Notes under the pieces: generated by a model
The model's database searches: none
The model's input: only the letters and a program-made list of their open reading frames with translations
Told to the model about the DNA's origin: nothing
Assembly: GCF_014652915.1 (NCBI RefSeq)
Contig: NZ_BMZS01000005.1
Location: forward strand, 1 to 64,000
Reading direction: 5' to 3'
Length of the DNA: 64,000 nucleotides
From: Thalassobaculum fulvum
GTDB taxonomy: Bacteria; Pseudomonadota; Alphaproteobacteria; Thalassobaculales; Thalassobaculaceae
Part shown: positions 36,930 through 46,086 of the stretch, piece by piece
Position numbering within the stretch: the first letter of the stretch is position 1
How the letters are laid out: every line of letters begins with the position of its first letter
Position numbers and translations under genes: made by a program

Positions 36930-38855
36930 TCAGGCGCCGCTCGCGGCCTGGGCCTCCTCGCGGCTCTCGAAGACATGCGGGGCGACACCGCGGGCCGACA
37001 GGGCGGCGCCCAGCTTCAGCCGCATGAAGGCGCTGGTGGTGTAGCGCCGAACCGTCTCGTAGCGGGCGGCCGAGACCCGGGCGCTCATCGCCGCCCAGGC
37101 GTCGAGCACCGGTTCGGCGACGGTCACGTTGTCGTAGTTGACCACGGCGTGGACCTTGCGGCCGATGGCGCGGCAGCGGGCCTCGACCGCCTCCTCGACC
37201 GCGCGGACGTCGCCCGGCGTGCGGATCGCCATGCCCTCGAAGTTCAGGAACAGGGTGCCGGTGGCGGCGTCGAACTGCAGGCGGTCGGCGATCGGCACGC
37301 CGACCAGGTCCGGCTCCAGGCCCATCGGTGCGTCGCGGAACAGCCGGGCGTCCATCCCGGCGACCGTGTCGATCAGCGGCCGGAAGCCCATGCGGGCCAG
37401 CACGTCGCGCTCCAGGTCGATGCCGGGGGCGACCTCGGTCAGCCGCAGCCCGTCCGGGTCGAGCCGGAACACCGCCCGCTCGGTGACGTACAGCACCGGT
37501 TGGCCGCGGGCGGCGGCGCGCCGGCCGGCGAAGGTGATCTGCTGGACCGCCTCGACGAACTTCGGCGAGCGGCCCTCGGTCACGATTCGCAGCTTGCCGT
37601 CCTCGATCGCGACCTCCAGCCCGCCGGCGGTGAAGGTGCCGACGAACACCAGGCGGCGGGCGTTCTGCGAGATGTTGATGAAGCCGCCGGCGCCGGCCAG
37701 CTTGGGCCCGAACCGGCTGACGTTGACGTTGCCCTCGCGGTCGGTCTCGGCCATCCCCAGGCAGGCCAGGTCGAGGCCGCCACCGTCGTAGAAGTCGAAC
37801 TGCTGGTTCTGGTCGATCACCGCGTCGGTGTTGGCGGCGGCCCCGAAGTCGAGGCCGCTCGCCGGCAGCCCGCCGATCACCCCGGGCTCGGCGGTGAGCG
37901 TCAGGTATTTGAGGATCTTCTCCTCGGCGGCGACCGCTGCCACGCCCTCGGGCATGCCGATCCCGAGGTTGACCACGGCGTTGGCCGCCAGTTCGAGGGC
38001 GGCGCGGCGCGCGATCACCTTGCGCTCGGTCAGCGCCATGCCCGCGCCGTCGGCGATCGGCACCCGGATCTCGCCGGAGAACGCCGGGTTGTAGGCGGTC
38101 GCGTAGGTCTGGCGGTGGTGCTCCGGCTCGGCCACCACCACGCAGTCGACCAGCGCGCCCGGTACCTTCACCTGGCGCGGGTGCAGCGACCCGGCCTCGG
38201 CGACCCGCTCGACCTGGGCGATCACCAGGCCGCCGGAGTTGCGCGCCGCGGTCGCCATCGCCAGCGCGTCAAGGGTCAGGGCCTCGCGCTCCATGGTCAG
38301 GTTGCCGGCGGCGTCGGCGGTGGTGGCGCGCAGGAACGCGATGTTGATCGGGAACGCCCGGTAGAACAGCCACTCCTCGCCGCCGGTCTCGATAACCTCG
38401 ACCAGCGGCTCGGTGGTGCGGGCGTTGATCCGGCCGCCGTCCAGCCGGGGGTCGACGAAGGTGCCGAGGCCGACGCGGGTCAGGATGCCGGGCTTGCCGC
38501 CGGCGATCGCCCGATACAGATGGCTGATGCAGCCCTGCGGCAGGTTGTAGGCCTCGATGCTGTCGTCGAGCGCCAGCCGGCCGAGCTTCGGGATCAGCCC
38601 CCAATGCCCGCCGATCGCGCGCCGCACCAGCCCGGGGTGGCCGAGGCGGTTGAGGCCGCGGTCCTTGCCGTCGCCCTGGCCCGCCGCAAACACCAGGGTC
38701 AGGTCGCGCGGCCCGCCGGTCTCCAGGAACCGGCGCTCGAGCGCCGCCAGCAGGCCGTCCGGCGTGCCGATCCCGACGAACCCGCTGTTGGCCAGCGTGT
38801 CGCCGTCCCGGATCACCGCGACGGCTTCGTCGGCGGATACGATCTTGTCGCGCAT
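36930..38855 (-). CDS. Fused acyl-CoA:carboxylate CoA-transferase
   Basis: A 641-residue family I CoA-transferase with alpha and beta halves in one chain, like propionate CoA-transferase or YdiF. The alpha half starts [15 protein letters not shown] and carries [12 protein letters not shown]. The beta half carries [15 protein letters not shown], and the catalytic Glu is about residue 322 in TAEPGVIGG. The C-terminal extension after residue 520 is typical of the fused type. It moves CoA between short acyl groups. GGAGGAAGG precedes the ATG. Confidence 0.9.
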   Translation of the reverse strand: MRDKIVSADEAVAVIRDGDTLANSGFVGIGTPDGLLAALERRFLETGGPRDLTLVFAAGQGDGKDRGLNRLGHPGLVRRAIGGHWGLIPKLGRLALDDSIEAYNLPQGCISHLYRAIAGGKPGILTRVGLGTFVDPRLDGGRINARTTEPLVEVIETGGEEWLFYRAFPINIAFLRATTADAAGNLTMEREALTLDALAMATAARNSGGLVIAQVERVAEAGSLHPRQVKVPGALVDCVVVAEPEHHRQTYATAYNPAFSGEIRVPIADGAGMALTERKVIARRAALELAANAVVNLGIGMPEGVAAVAAEEKILKYLTLTAEPGVIGGLPASGLDFGAAANTDAVIDQNQQFDFYDGGGLDLACLGMAETDREGNVNVSRFGPKLAGAGGFINISQNARRLVFVGTFTAGGLEVAIEDGKLRIVTEGRSPKFVEAVQQITFAGRRAAARGQPVLYVTERAVFRLDPDGLRLTEVAPGIDLERDVLARMGFRPLIDTVAGMDARLFRDAPMGLEPDLVGVPIADRLQFDAATGTLFLNFEGMAIRTPGDVRAVEEAVEARCRAIGRKVHAVVNYDNVTVAEPVLDAWAAMSARVSAARYETVRRYTTSAFMRLKLGAALSARGVAPHVFESREEAQAASGA

Positions 38856-38945
38856 GGCAGCCCTTCCTCCCCGGCCGTGACCGTCGCGATCATAGCCGAG
38901 GAGGCGCGGATTGCCTCGGACCGCAGGACCGCGGCCCGGGCTCGC

Positions 38946-39752
38946 TCAGTGGTGCAGCAGGACCGGCATCCGCGCGGCGGTGACGATCTTGCGGGTCGCC
39001 CGGCCCAGGCCGAACAGGGCGCTCATGGCGTTCTCGCCGTAGCCGCCCATCACCAGCAGGTCGGCCGACAGGCCCTCGGCCGCCTTGAGCAGCGCGCGGG
39101 CGCGGCCGCGGGCGGTCAGCTGGCCGGACGAGAAGCCCTGGACGGTCATCGGCACCTCGTAGGCGTCGAGGTACTGCTTCAGGGCCCGGACGCTGCCCGA
39201 CGATTCGTCCTCGCCGGTCAGCACGGTCGCGCGGCCCGCCAGCTGCAGCAGCGGCATCGCCGACTTGACCGCGAGCGAGGCCTCGCGGCTGCCGTTCCAG
39301 GCGATCACCGGGTTGGTGGCGACCGTCGGCAGCGGCTGCGGCGGCGTGATGTAGACCGGCCCGGCGCCGTCGAACAGGGCGGCGTTGAAGCCGGCGGCCG
39401 ACGGTCCCTCTTCCTGGGACAGCCGCTCCATGATCACCAGGTCGGCGAGCGGACCCAGCCGGGCGATCGCGTCGGCGCTCAGCTCGTCGGTGGTCGACCA
39501 GCCGGCGCCCGGCCAGTCGGCGCAGACCTCGTCATAGGCCGCGCGCGCCCGCTGGGCGGCGGCCGCCGCCTCCTCGGTGTTGTCGAACACCACCGGGGCG
39601 GTGGTCTCGGCGTAGCCGTAGAAGGCCTCCGCCGGCAGGGCCGTGTAGACGACGCTGAGCTGGGCCGACAGACGGCGAGCCAGCGCCATGGCCGACCTCA
39701 GGGAGGTGGCGTCGTTGGCGCTTCCATCGATCGTAATCAGGAGCCGTTTCAT
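38946..39752 (-). CDS. Universal stress protein, two UspA domains
   Basis: A 268-residue tandem UspA protein. The first domain begins MKRLLITIDGS but lacks the ATP loop. The second, from about 150 (NPVIAWNGSREA), has the G-x2-G-x9-G motif in GGYGENAMSALFGLGRATRKI and so likely binds nucleotide. Stress-related, cytoplasmic. A perfect palindrome lies in its probable promoter at 39803-39816. Confidence 0.88.
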   Translation of the reverse strand: MKRLLITIDGSANDATSLRSAMALARRLSAQLSVVYTALPAEAFYGYAETTAPVVFDNTEEAAAAAQRARAAYDEVCADWPGAGWSTTDELSADAIARLGPLADLVIMERLSQEEGPSAAGFNAALFDGAGPVYITPPQPLPTVATNPVIAWNGSREASLAVKSAMPLLQLAGRATVLTGEDESSGSVRALKQYLDAYEVPMTVQGFSSGQLTARGRARALLKAAEGLSADLLVMGGYGENAMSALFGLGRATRKIVTAARMPVLLHH

Positions 39753-39802
39753 TTCGGAGGCCTTCTCGCGGTGGTCGCAGGGGTGGCGTCCTTATTATCG
39801 TA

Positions 39803-39816
39803 GATGTCCCGACATC
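39803..39816 (-). promoter_or_regulatory. Operator-like palindrome in the usp promoter
   Basis: GATGTC-CC-GACATC is perfect. On the minus strand it sits in the spacer between TTGGAT and TAATAA, which read as -35 and -10 boxes with a 16-base spacer. A repressor bound here would block the universal stress gene. Confidence 0.4.
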
Positions 39817-39967
39817 CAATGGGCGATTCTGCCGTTCGACGCGATTTCGACGTCCTGCCGGCACCGGAGCGCCGCGCGGTTCCCTCGCCGCGCTCCGTCC
39901 ATGAATTGCCTTGGCGCAGGCTGCGGCGCTCGCCACACTCGGGAGCTTCTCGAACGGGGACCCGATC

Positions 39968-41383
39968 ATGACCGAGCTGTTGCGCAATTCCCTGGACGAC
40001 CGGATCGCGGAGCCGACGCCGGCGCTCGGAACCCTCGAGCGGGGCGAGCCGATCCAGGTGTTCGCGGCGCCGCCGGGAACGCCGGCCAAGCCGCGGATCG
40101 CCAGGGCCGAAGGCATCTACATGTGGGATACCGACGGGCGCCGTTACGTCGATGCCGGCTCCGGGCCGGTCGCCTGCAACATCGGCTACGGCAACCGGCG
40201 GGTCCTGGCCGCCCTGCAGACCCAGGCGGCGGCCGCCGCCTTCGCCAACCCGGCGAGCTTCGAGAGCGCCGCCAACCGGCTGTTCGCCGAGCGGCTGGCG
40301 GTCGCGGCCGGCCCCGGCTACGAGCGGGTGTTCGTGGTGTCCGGAGGGTCCGAGGCGAACGAGGCCGCGATCAAGCTGGCGCGCCAGATGGCGGTCGCCC
40401 GCGGCGAGGCCGCGCGCTGGAAGGTGGTGTCGCGGCAGCCGTCGTACCATGGCGGCACGCTCGGCGCCCTGTCGGTGACCGGCGACCCGACCGCGCACGA
40501 GCTGTTCGGCCCGCTGATGAAGCCGATGCCCAAGGTGCCGGCGCCGGTCACCTACCGGATCCCGCCTGGCTTCGACCAGGAGAGCTGGGCCGAGCACTGC
40601 GCCGAGGTGCTGGAGCGGACGATCCTGGACGAGGGGCCGGAGACCGTCCTGGCGTTCATCCAGGAGCCGGTCGGCGGGCTCGCAACCGGCGCCCTGGTGC
40701 CGCACGCCGCCTACATGCGGCGGGTCCGCGAGATCTGCACCCGGCACGGGGTCATGCTGATCCACGACGAGGTGATGAGCGGCGGCGGCCGGACCGGGGC
40801 GTTCCTGTCGCACGAGCACTGGCCGGACTGCCGGCCGGACCTGGTGGTGCTCGCCAAGGGGGCCGGGGCCGGGTACTTCCCGCTCGGGGTGGTGCTGGCG
40901 CCGCGCGACCGGGTCGCCGAGGTGGCGAGCGGCGGCGGTTTCATGCACGGGCATACGGCGTTCGGGAACCCGCTGGCCTGCGCCGTCGGGCTGGCGGTGC
41001 TGGACGAGACCCTGGACAACGGGTTGGTCGGCAATGCGGCCGAGCAGGGCGGGCGGCTGCGGGCTAGGCTCGACGACCTGATGGCACGCTCGCCGATCGT
41101 CGGCGACGTCCGCGGCAAGGGGCTGCTGTTGGCGGTCGAGCTGGTGGCGGACAAGGCGACCAAGACGCCGTTCCCGCCGTCCGCCGTGGCCGGCGCCACC
41201 CTCGCCCGGGTGGCGATGGAACAGGGGCTGATCCTCTACCAGCGGCGCACCAACGCCGGCCGCGACGGCGACTGGGTGATGGTCGCGCCGCCGCTGATCG
41301 CCACGGCCGGCGAGATCGACATGATCGCCGACGGCATCGCCTCGGCGGTCGCCGAGACCGCGCGGCGCCTCGGTGCCGCATGA
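39968..41383 (+). CDS. Class III aminotransferase
   Basis: A 471-residue PLP-dependent transaminase of the ornithine/omega-amino-acid type. The PLP lysine is K297 in VVLAKGAGAGYFPLG, with D267 in IHDEVM binding the ring nitrogen and SGGSEANEAAIKLAR near 125. It transfers amino groups from omega-amino acids or amines; the substrate is unknown. The ATG at 39968 gives the standard N-terminus. Confidence 0.9.
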   Translation: MTELLRNSLDDRIAEPTPALGTLERGEPIQVFAAPPGTPAKPRIARAEGIYMWDTDGRRYVDAGSGPVACNIGYGNRRVLAALQTQAAAAAFANPASFESAANRLFAERLAVAAGPGYERVFVVSGGSEANEAAIKLARQMAVARGEAARWKVVSRQPSYHGGTLGALSVTGDPTAHELFGPLMKPMPKVPAPVTYRIPPGFDQESWAEHCAEVLERTILDEGPETVLAFIQEPVGGLATGALVPHAAYMRRVREICTRHGVMLIHDEVMSGGGRTGAFLSHEHWPDCRPDLVVLAKGAGAGYFPLGVVLAPRDRVAEVASGGGFMHGHTAFGNPLACAVGLAVLDETLDNGLVGNAAEQGGRLRARLDDLMARSPIVGDVRGKGLLLAVELVADKATKTPFPPSAVAGATLARVAMEQGLILYQRRTNAGRDGDWVMVAPPLIATAGEIDMIADGIASAVAETARRLGAA

Positions 41384-41439
41384 CCGGCGCGGCGCTCGGG
41401 TTAACCGGTCGTTAAGCGGGCCTGGGGTAGTCTGCTCTG

Positions 41440-42654
41440 ATGAGCGGAGGACCGTATACACCGCGCGATGTCGTGCAGCGCAAGCTTGCGTCCCACCGGC
41501 GCTGGCTCGACGGCGCGCCGGACGGCGAGCCGGCGTCGTTCGCCCATGCCAACCTGTTCGGGTTCGACTTCACCGGGGCCGACCTGCGCGAGGTCGACTT
41601 CGCCGGCGCGTCGCTGCAGGGCGCGCGGTTCGTCGGCGCGGACATGAGCCGTGCGGTCCTGGCCGGTGCCGATCTCTCCGGCGTCAGCTTCGTGAACGCC
41701 ACGCTGTTCGAGGCCGACTTGAGCGGCGCCCGGCTGGTCGGCGCCGTCTTCGAGGGGGCGGACCTGCGGGGAGTCTCGTTGCGGGCGGCCACCGGCCTGC
41801 CGGTCGAGACGTCGTCGGATTCCCAGGGGCCGACCGACCCGGTGACCTTCGCCGGCGCCCGCATGCACCGGGCCAACCTGACCGGCGCCAAGCTCGAGCA
41901 GGCGGTGATGGCGCAGACCGACCTGACCGGCGCCAATCTCGAACGGGCGTCGCTCCGCCGTGCGTCGATGTCCGGCGCGGTGCTGCGCAACGCGATCCTG
42001 GCCGGCGCCGACCTCAGCCACGCCGACCTGACGGATTCCCTGGTCACCGGCGCCGACCTGTCGGGTGCGCAGCTCGACGGCGCGACGGTCGAGCGAACCA
42101 ACTTCGTCGGTGCCCGGCTGCGCGACGTCGATCTGTCCAAGGTGGACACTTCGCGGGCGCGGCTGACGCCGCCCACCGATGCTGTGACCACCGAGATCCA
42201 GCGCACCCTGGTCGACCACGACCGCTGGGTGCGCAGCGAGGGGCGGCGCGGGGCGCGGGCCTCGCTCGACGGGGTCGACCTGACGGACGCCGACCTGCGG
42301 GGCCTGAACCTGTCCGGTGCCGACCTGCGCGGGGCCCAGCTTCAGCGAGCGGTGCTGACCGATGCCCTGCTCGTGCTGGCCGACCTGGCGGGGGCCGATC
42401 TTACGCTCGCCTCGCTGGCCCGCTGCAACCTTTCGGGCGCCAACTTGGCGGGCGCCAACCTGTCGCGGGCCGACCTGACCGATGCGGTCATGACCGCGGC
42501 CCCGATTCTCAGCCAGAGCGGCGCCGACACCGGCCGTCGCCAGCAGACCCGCCTCGGGGGCGCCGACCTGAGCGGCGCGGTCCTGGACGGGGTCAATCTC
42601 GACGACACCAGTCTCGGGGAACCGCACGCCCGGGCGACCGGGACCGATCCGTGA
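41440..42654 (+). CDS. Pentapeptide-repeat protein
   Basis: A 404-residue protein with two blocks of A(D/N)LxX repeats, about residues 32-230 and 275-395, interrupted by a short helical linker (about 243-275) containing a second VDHDRWVRSEG-like segment. The same R/H-rich head (SHRRWLDGAPDG) precedes block one, so the protein looks like an internal duplication. Right-handed beta-helix fold; no enzymatic role is evident. The Shine-Dalgarno is poor. Confidence 0.9.
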   Translation: MSGGPYTPRDVVQRKLASHRRWLDGAPDGEPASFAHANLFGFDFTGADLREVDFAGASLQGARFVGADMSRAVLAGADLSGVSFVNATLFEADLSGARLVGAVFEGADLRGVSLRAATGLPVETSSDSQGPTDPVTFAGARMHRANLTGAKLEQAVMAQTDLTGANLERASLRRASMSGAVLRNAILAGADLSHADLTDSLVTGADLSGAQLDGATVERTNFVGARLRDVDLSKVDTSRARLTPPTDAVTTEIQRTLVDHDRWVRSEGRRGARASLDGVDLTDADLRGLNLSGADLRGAQLQRAVLTDALLVLADLAGADLTLASLARCNLSGANLAGANLSRADLTDAVMTAAPILSQSGADTGRRQQTRLGGADLSGAVLDGVNLDDTSLGEPHARATGTDP

Positions 42655-42734
42655 CGCCGAGCCGACGGCTTCGGGGTTAACGCCCCGGCGGCGCGGTTCT
42701 ACAGTCGAGCGCTGACGACCGATCGGAGCCGCCC

Positions 42735-43877
42735 ATGCCGCTGGCCAATCAACGACACCTGTTCGATCTCCCGGACGACATCGTGTACCTGAACTGCGCG
42801 GCCCAGGGGCCGGCGCCGATCGCGGCGCGCGACGCCGGCCGCCGGGCCGTCGACCGCAAGGCGCGGCCCTGGGATCCGGAGCGCCTGCGGCTTGCCGACG
42901 AGATGGCGAGCTGCCGCGCGCTGTTCGCCGGCTTCGTGGGGGCGGAGGCCGGCGACATCGCGCTGACCGGCGCCACCAGCTACGCCATGGCGGTGGCCGC
43001 GGCCAACGTCCGGATCGAACCCGGGCAGACCGTCGTGATGCTGGAGGCGCAGTTCCCGTCGAACTACTACGTCTGGCGGCGGGTCGCGGCGCGCGACGGC
43101 GGCGAGGTGGTGGTCGTGCCGCGCCCGGACGACGGCGACTGGACCAGCGCGGTCCTGGAGCATCTCGGTCCGGAGACCGGGCTGGTGGCGCTGCCGAACG
43201 TCCACTGGGTCGACGGCGGGCTGATCGATCTGCTGCCGATCGCGACGGCGGTGCATGCCGACGGGGCGGTGCTGGCGGTCGACGCCACCCAGTCGATCGG
43301 CGCCCAGCCGTTCGACGTGCGCCGCATCGATCCGGACTTCGTCGCCTGCTCGGCCTACAAGTGGCTGCTGTCGCCCGATCAGTCCGGCTACCTGTACGTG
43401 GCACCAAGGCATCAGCACGGCGAGCCGATCGAGCACAATCACGCAACCCGGATCGGCGACGGGCCGATGACCCTGTCGCCCGGCTACGGCGAGCGGTTCC
43501 GGCATGGTGCCGCGCGCTTCGACCAGGGGGCGGCCGACGCGATGATCCACGTGCCGATGGCCGAGGCCGCCATGCGGCAGATCGCCGAATGGGGGGTGGA
43601 CGAGATCGCCGCCACGCTGGCTCCGCTGGTCGACCGGATCGCCGACGAGGCCGAGTCGCGGGGCTGGCGGGTGCCGCCGAAGGCGCATCGCGCTCCGCAC
43701 TTCATCGGCATCACGCTGCCGGAGCCGCCGGCACCCGACCTGGCCGACCGCCTGGCGTCCGGGAACGTGCATGTCAGCCTGCGCGACGGGCGCGTCCGGG
43801 TGAGCCCGTACCTGTTCAATTCGATCGAGGATGTGACGGCGCTGTTCGCGGCACTCGACCGCAACCTCCGGCGTTGA
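42735..43877 (+). CDS. Class V aminotransferase-fold PLP enzyme
   Basis: A 380-residue PLP protein of the cysteine desulfurase/isopenicillin epimerase/kynureninase fold. The Schiff-base lysine is K209 in CSAYKWLL and the PLP-binding Asp is D183 in AVDATQS. There is no NifS-type catalytic Cys loop obvious. The C-terminal RVSPYLFNS segment is typical. The substrate is unassigned. GGAG precedes the ATG. Confidence 0.87.
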   Translation: MPLANQRHLFDLPDDIVYLNCAAQGPAPIAARDAGRRAVDRKARPWDPERLRLADEMASCRALFAGFVGAEAGDIALTGATSYAMAVAAANVRIEPGQTVVMLEAQFPSNYYVWRRVAARDGGEVVVVPRPDDGDWTSAVLEHLGPETGLVALPNVHWVDGGLIDLLPIATAVHADGAVLAVDATQSIGAQPFDVRRIDPDFVACSAYKWLLSPDQSGYLYVAPRHQHGEPIEHNHATRIGDGPMTLSPGYGERFRHGAARFDQGAADAMIHVPMAEAAMRQIAEWGVDEIAATLAPLVDRIADEAESRGWRVPPKAHRAPHFIGITLPEPPAPDLADRLASGNVHVSLRDGRVRVSPYLFNSIEDVTALFAALDRNLRR

Positions 43878-43883
43878 GCCGGC

Positions 43884-44549
43884 TCAGCCGACGGCGGCGG
43901 ACGGTTCGGGTGCCAGGTCGGTGTTCGCCGACGGGGCCGCGCGCCGGGCCGGCACCCGACGTTGGCGGACTTCCGAGAGGATCACGCCTGAAACCCCTTC
44001 GCCGAGCACGTGGTGGGCGGCGATCTTCAGGGTCTGCTCCATTTTCGCTTTCGAGTAGCGGATGACCGGATCGGTGACCGCTACCGCGAAGGCGTTTTCC
44101 AGGAAGCTCCGGAGCGCTTCCGGCCGTTCCTTCAAGTGGACCAGGGGCCGCTCGTGGTCGAGCGCCAGCGTCACCTTGCAGGAGCACTCGAAGGTCGAGA
44201 ACGTGTCGCCGCCGGGCGGGGTGGTGACGATCGAATACGGCAGTGGCACCAGGATCGAGGCCCGACGGAGCGCCTCCAGCCGCAGCCGGAGCAGGTGGGC
44301 CACGATCGCCCCGACCGCGAACAGGGCGCCCAGCTCGAAAACGCGGAAATAGGTCGTCGGCCCGAACACCGGAACCTGCTCGGTCAGGACCAGCGCGGCA
44401 TCGAGCAGGTAGATCCCCACGACCACGGCCAGCGCGATCGTCGCCATCAGGGCGCACGCCAGGGTCGCGAGCCAAAGCGAGTACGGAACGTCGATCACCT
44501 GCTCGGCCATCGGTGCCCGCTTCGCCGCTTTGTCCTGCTTGCTGGCCAT
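43884..44549 (-). CDS. Uncharacterised two-helix membrane protein
   Basis: A 221-residue protein. Two hydrophobic segments lie at about 28-55 and 70-90. A soluble C-terminal domain follows that contains VTDPVIRYSKAKMEQTLKI. In layout and in the late GVILSEV segment it resembles FliL-like domains (single periplasmic domain ending in a short basic tail), but this is weak. The ATG at 44549 is chosen for GGAGG five bases upstream. Confidence 0.65.
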   Translation of the reverse strand: MASKQDKAAKRAPMAEQVIDVPYSLWLATLACALMATIALAVVVGIYLLDAALVLTEQVPVFGPTTYFRVFELGALFAVGAIVAHLLRLRLEALRRASILVPLPYSIVTTPPGGDTFSTFECSCKVTLALDHERPLVHLKERPEALRSFLENAFAVAVTDPVIRYSKAKMEQTLKIAAHHVLGEGVSGVILSEVRQRRVPARRAAPSANTDLAPEPSAAVG

Positions 44550-44647
44550 CCTTGCCTCCACCTCCTGAGATTACCCAGGAAAGGCGTTCATGCCTTCCAT
44601 AAGAATATAGATTCACCGTAATTGGTTTTCAATCGGAAGCAAGAGAT

Positions 44648-44672
44648 CGAAATGAACTTTATGTTCGTTTCG
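44648..44672. promoter_or_regulatory. Operator-like inverted repeat between divergent genes
   Basis: CGAAATGAAC-TTTAT-GTTCGTTTCG pairs at nine of ten positions. It lies 80 bases before the MFS gene and 99 bases from the divergent membrane gene, in an AT-rich patch without a T-tract, so an operator is more likely than a terminator. Confidence 0.4.
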
Positions 44673-44751
44673 CTCCTGAAGGTCGACGCCGCCGGCTGAC
44701 AAGGTGCCACGACGGCGCTACCGTCGGGTCACCGACCGATCGAGACCTTCC

Positions 44752-46020
44752 ATGCCCGCCGCCACCGGCACCCGCGCCATCCTGCGCACCCTTGGTCATC
44801 CCGACTACGGCCTGTACACGCTCGGCAACAGCGTGTCGCTGATCGGCATGTGGATGCAGCGGGTCTCGGTGGGGTGGCTGACCTGGGACCTCACCCATTC
44901 CGGCACCTGGCTCGGCGCGGTGGCGTTCGCCGACCTGTTTCCGACGGTGTTCATCGGGCTGATCGGCGGGGTCGCGGCTGACCGGCTCGACCGCGTGCGG
45001 ATCATCATGGCGTGCCAGGCGACGGCGATGGTGCTGGCCGCGGCCATGGGCGTGCTGACCCTGACCGGCCACGTCACCGTCGGGTCGCTGATCGTCCTGG
45101 TGCTGCTCGGCGGCCTCGTCCTGGGCTTCAACCAGCCGTCGCGCCTGGCCCTGGTCTCCAGCCTGGTCCCGCGCGAGAACCTGACCACCGCGGTCGCGAT
45201 CAACTCGATCGTGTTCAACATCGCGCGGTTCGTCGGCCCGGCGCTGGCCGGGCTGGTGATCGTGACCGCCGACGTCGGCTGGTCGTTCGTCGCCAACGCC
45301 GTCAGCTACCTGGCGATGCTGGCGGCCCTGATCGCCATCCGGCACCGCAATCCCGGCGCCGGCCGCGACCTCAGCGCGGTGCGGCCGGCCCGGTCCGGGC
45401 TGGCGGCCGACATCGGGGCTGGCTTGGCTTATGCCGCGCGGCACCCGGGAATCGGCCCGCTGCTGGCCCTGCACCTGGTCACCTCGATCATGGTACGTCC
45501 GGTCCTGGAGCTGCTGCCCGGGTTCGCCGACCACGTGTTCCAGGGCGGTGCCGACACGTTGGCGACCCTGACCTCGACGGTCGGTGTCGGGGCGGTGATC
45601 GGCGGTTGGCTGCTGGCACGGCGCAGCGGGACCGAGGGGCTGGTCACCCTGGTGCTGGCCAGTACCGCCGGGGTGTCGCTCGGCGTGCTGTGCTTCGTGG
45701 CGACGGATGTCCTGTGGGTCGGCATCGCCGCCGCCGGCTTCCTCGGCGGCGTCATGGTGGCGTCCGGCGTCGGCCTGCAGACCGTCGTCCAGCTCGCGGT
45801 GTCGCCGGCCATGCGGGGACGGGTGCTCAGCCTGCACGGGCTGATCTTCCGGGGCGGTCCGGCGATCGGCGCGCTGATGATGGGGACGGCCGGCGACTTC
45901 GTCGGCCTGCGCTGGCCGCTCGCTGCCGGGGCCGTCGTCGGGCTGGCGATGGTGCTGCTGGTCGCCGTGCGGGCCGCCCGCCTGCGGGCGGCGATCGAGC
46001 TGCCGGCCGAGGGCGCCTGA
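44752..46020 (+). CDS. MFS transporter (MFS_3/EntS type)
   Basis: A 422-residue exporter with 12 predicted helices. The N-terminus TLGHPDYGLYTLGNSVSLIG and the ADRLDRVRI loop between helices 2 and 3 are typical of the enterobactin-exporter-like group. The substrate is unknown. The ATG at 44752 is used; a GTG at 44704 would add a non-membrane tail. Confidence 0.87.
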   Translation: MPAATGTRAILRTLGHPDYGLYTLGNSVSLIGMWMQRVSVGWLTWDLTHSGTWLGAVAFADLFPTVFIGLIGGVAADRLDRVRIIMACQATAMVLAAAMGVLTLTGHVTVGSLIVLVLLGGLVLGFNQPSRLALVSSLVPRENLTTAVAINSIVFNIARFVGPALAGLVIVTADVGWSFVANAVSYLAMLAALIAIRHRNPGAGRDLSAVRPARSGLAADIGAGLAYAARHPGIGPLLALHLVTSIMVRPVLELLPGFADHVFQGGADTLATLTSTVGVGAVIGGWLLARRSGTEGLVTLVLASTAGVSLGVLCFVATDVLWVGIAAAGFLGGVMVASGVGLQTVVQLAVSPAMRGRVLSLHGLIFRGGPAIGALMMGTAGDFVGLRWPLAAGAVVGLAMVLLVAVRAARLRAAIELPAEGA

Positions 46021-46086
46021 CGGGTGACACGCCCGGGTTCCGGGCTACCCTGACGCCTGGAGAGAACACGAAAGGATGCGGTCCCC

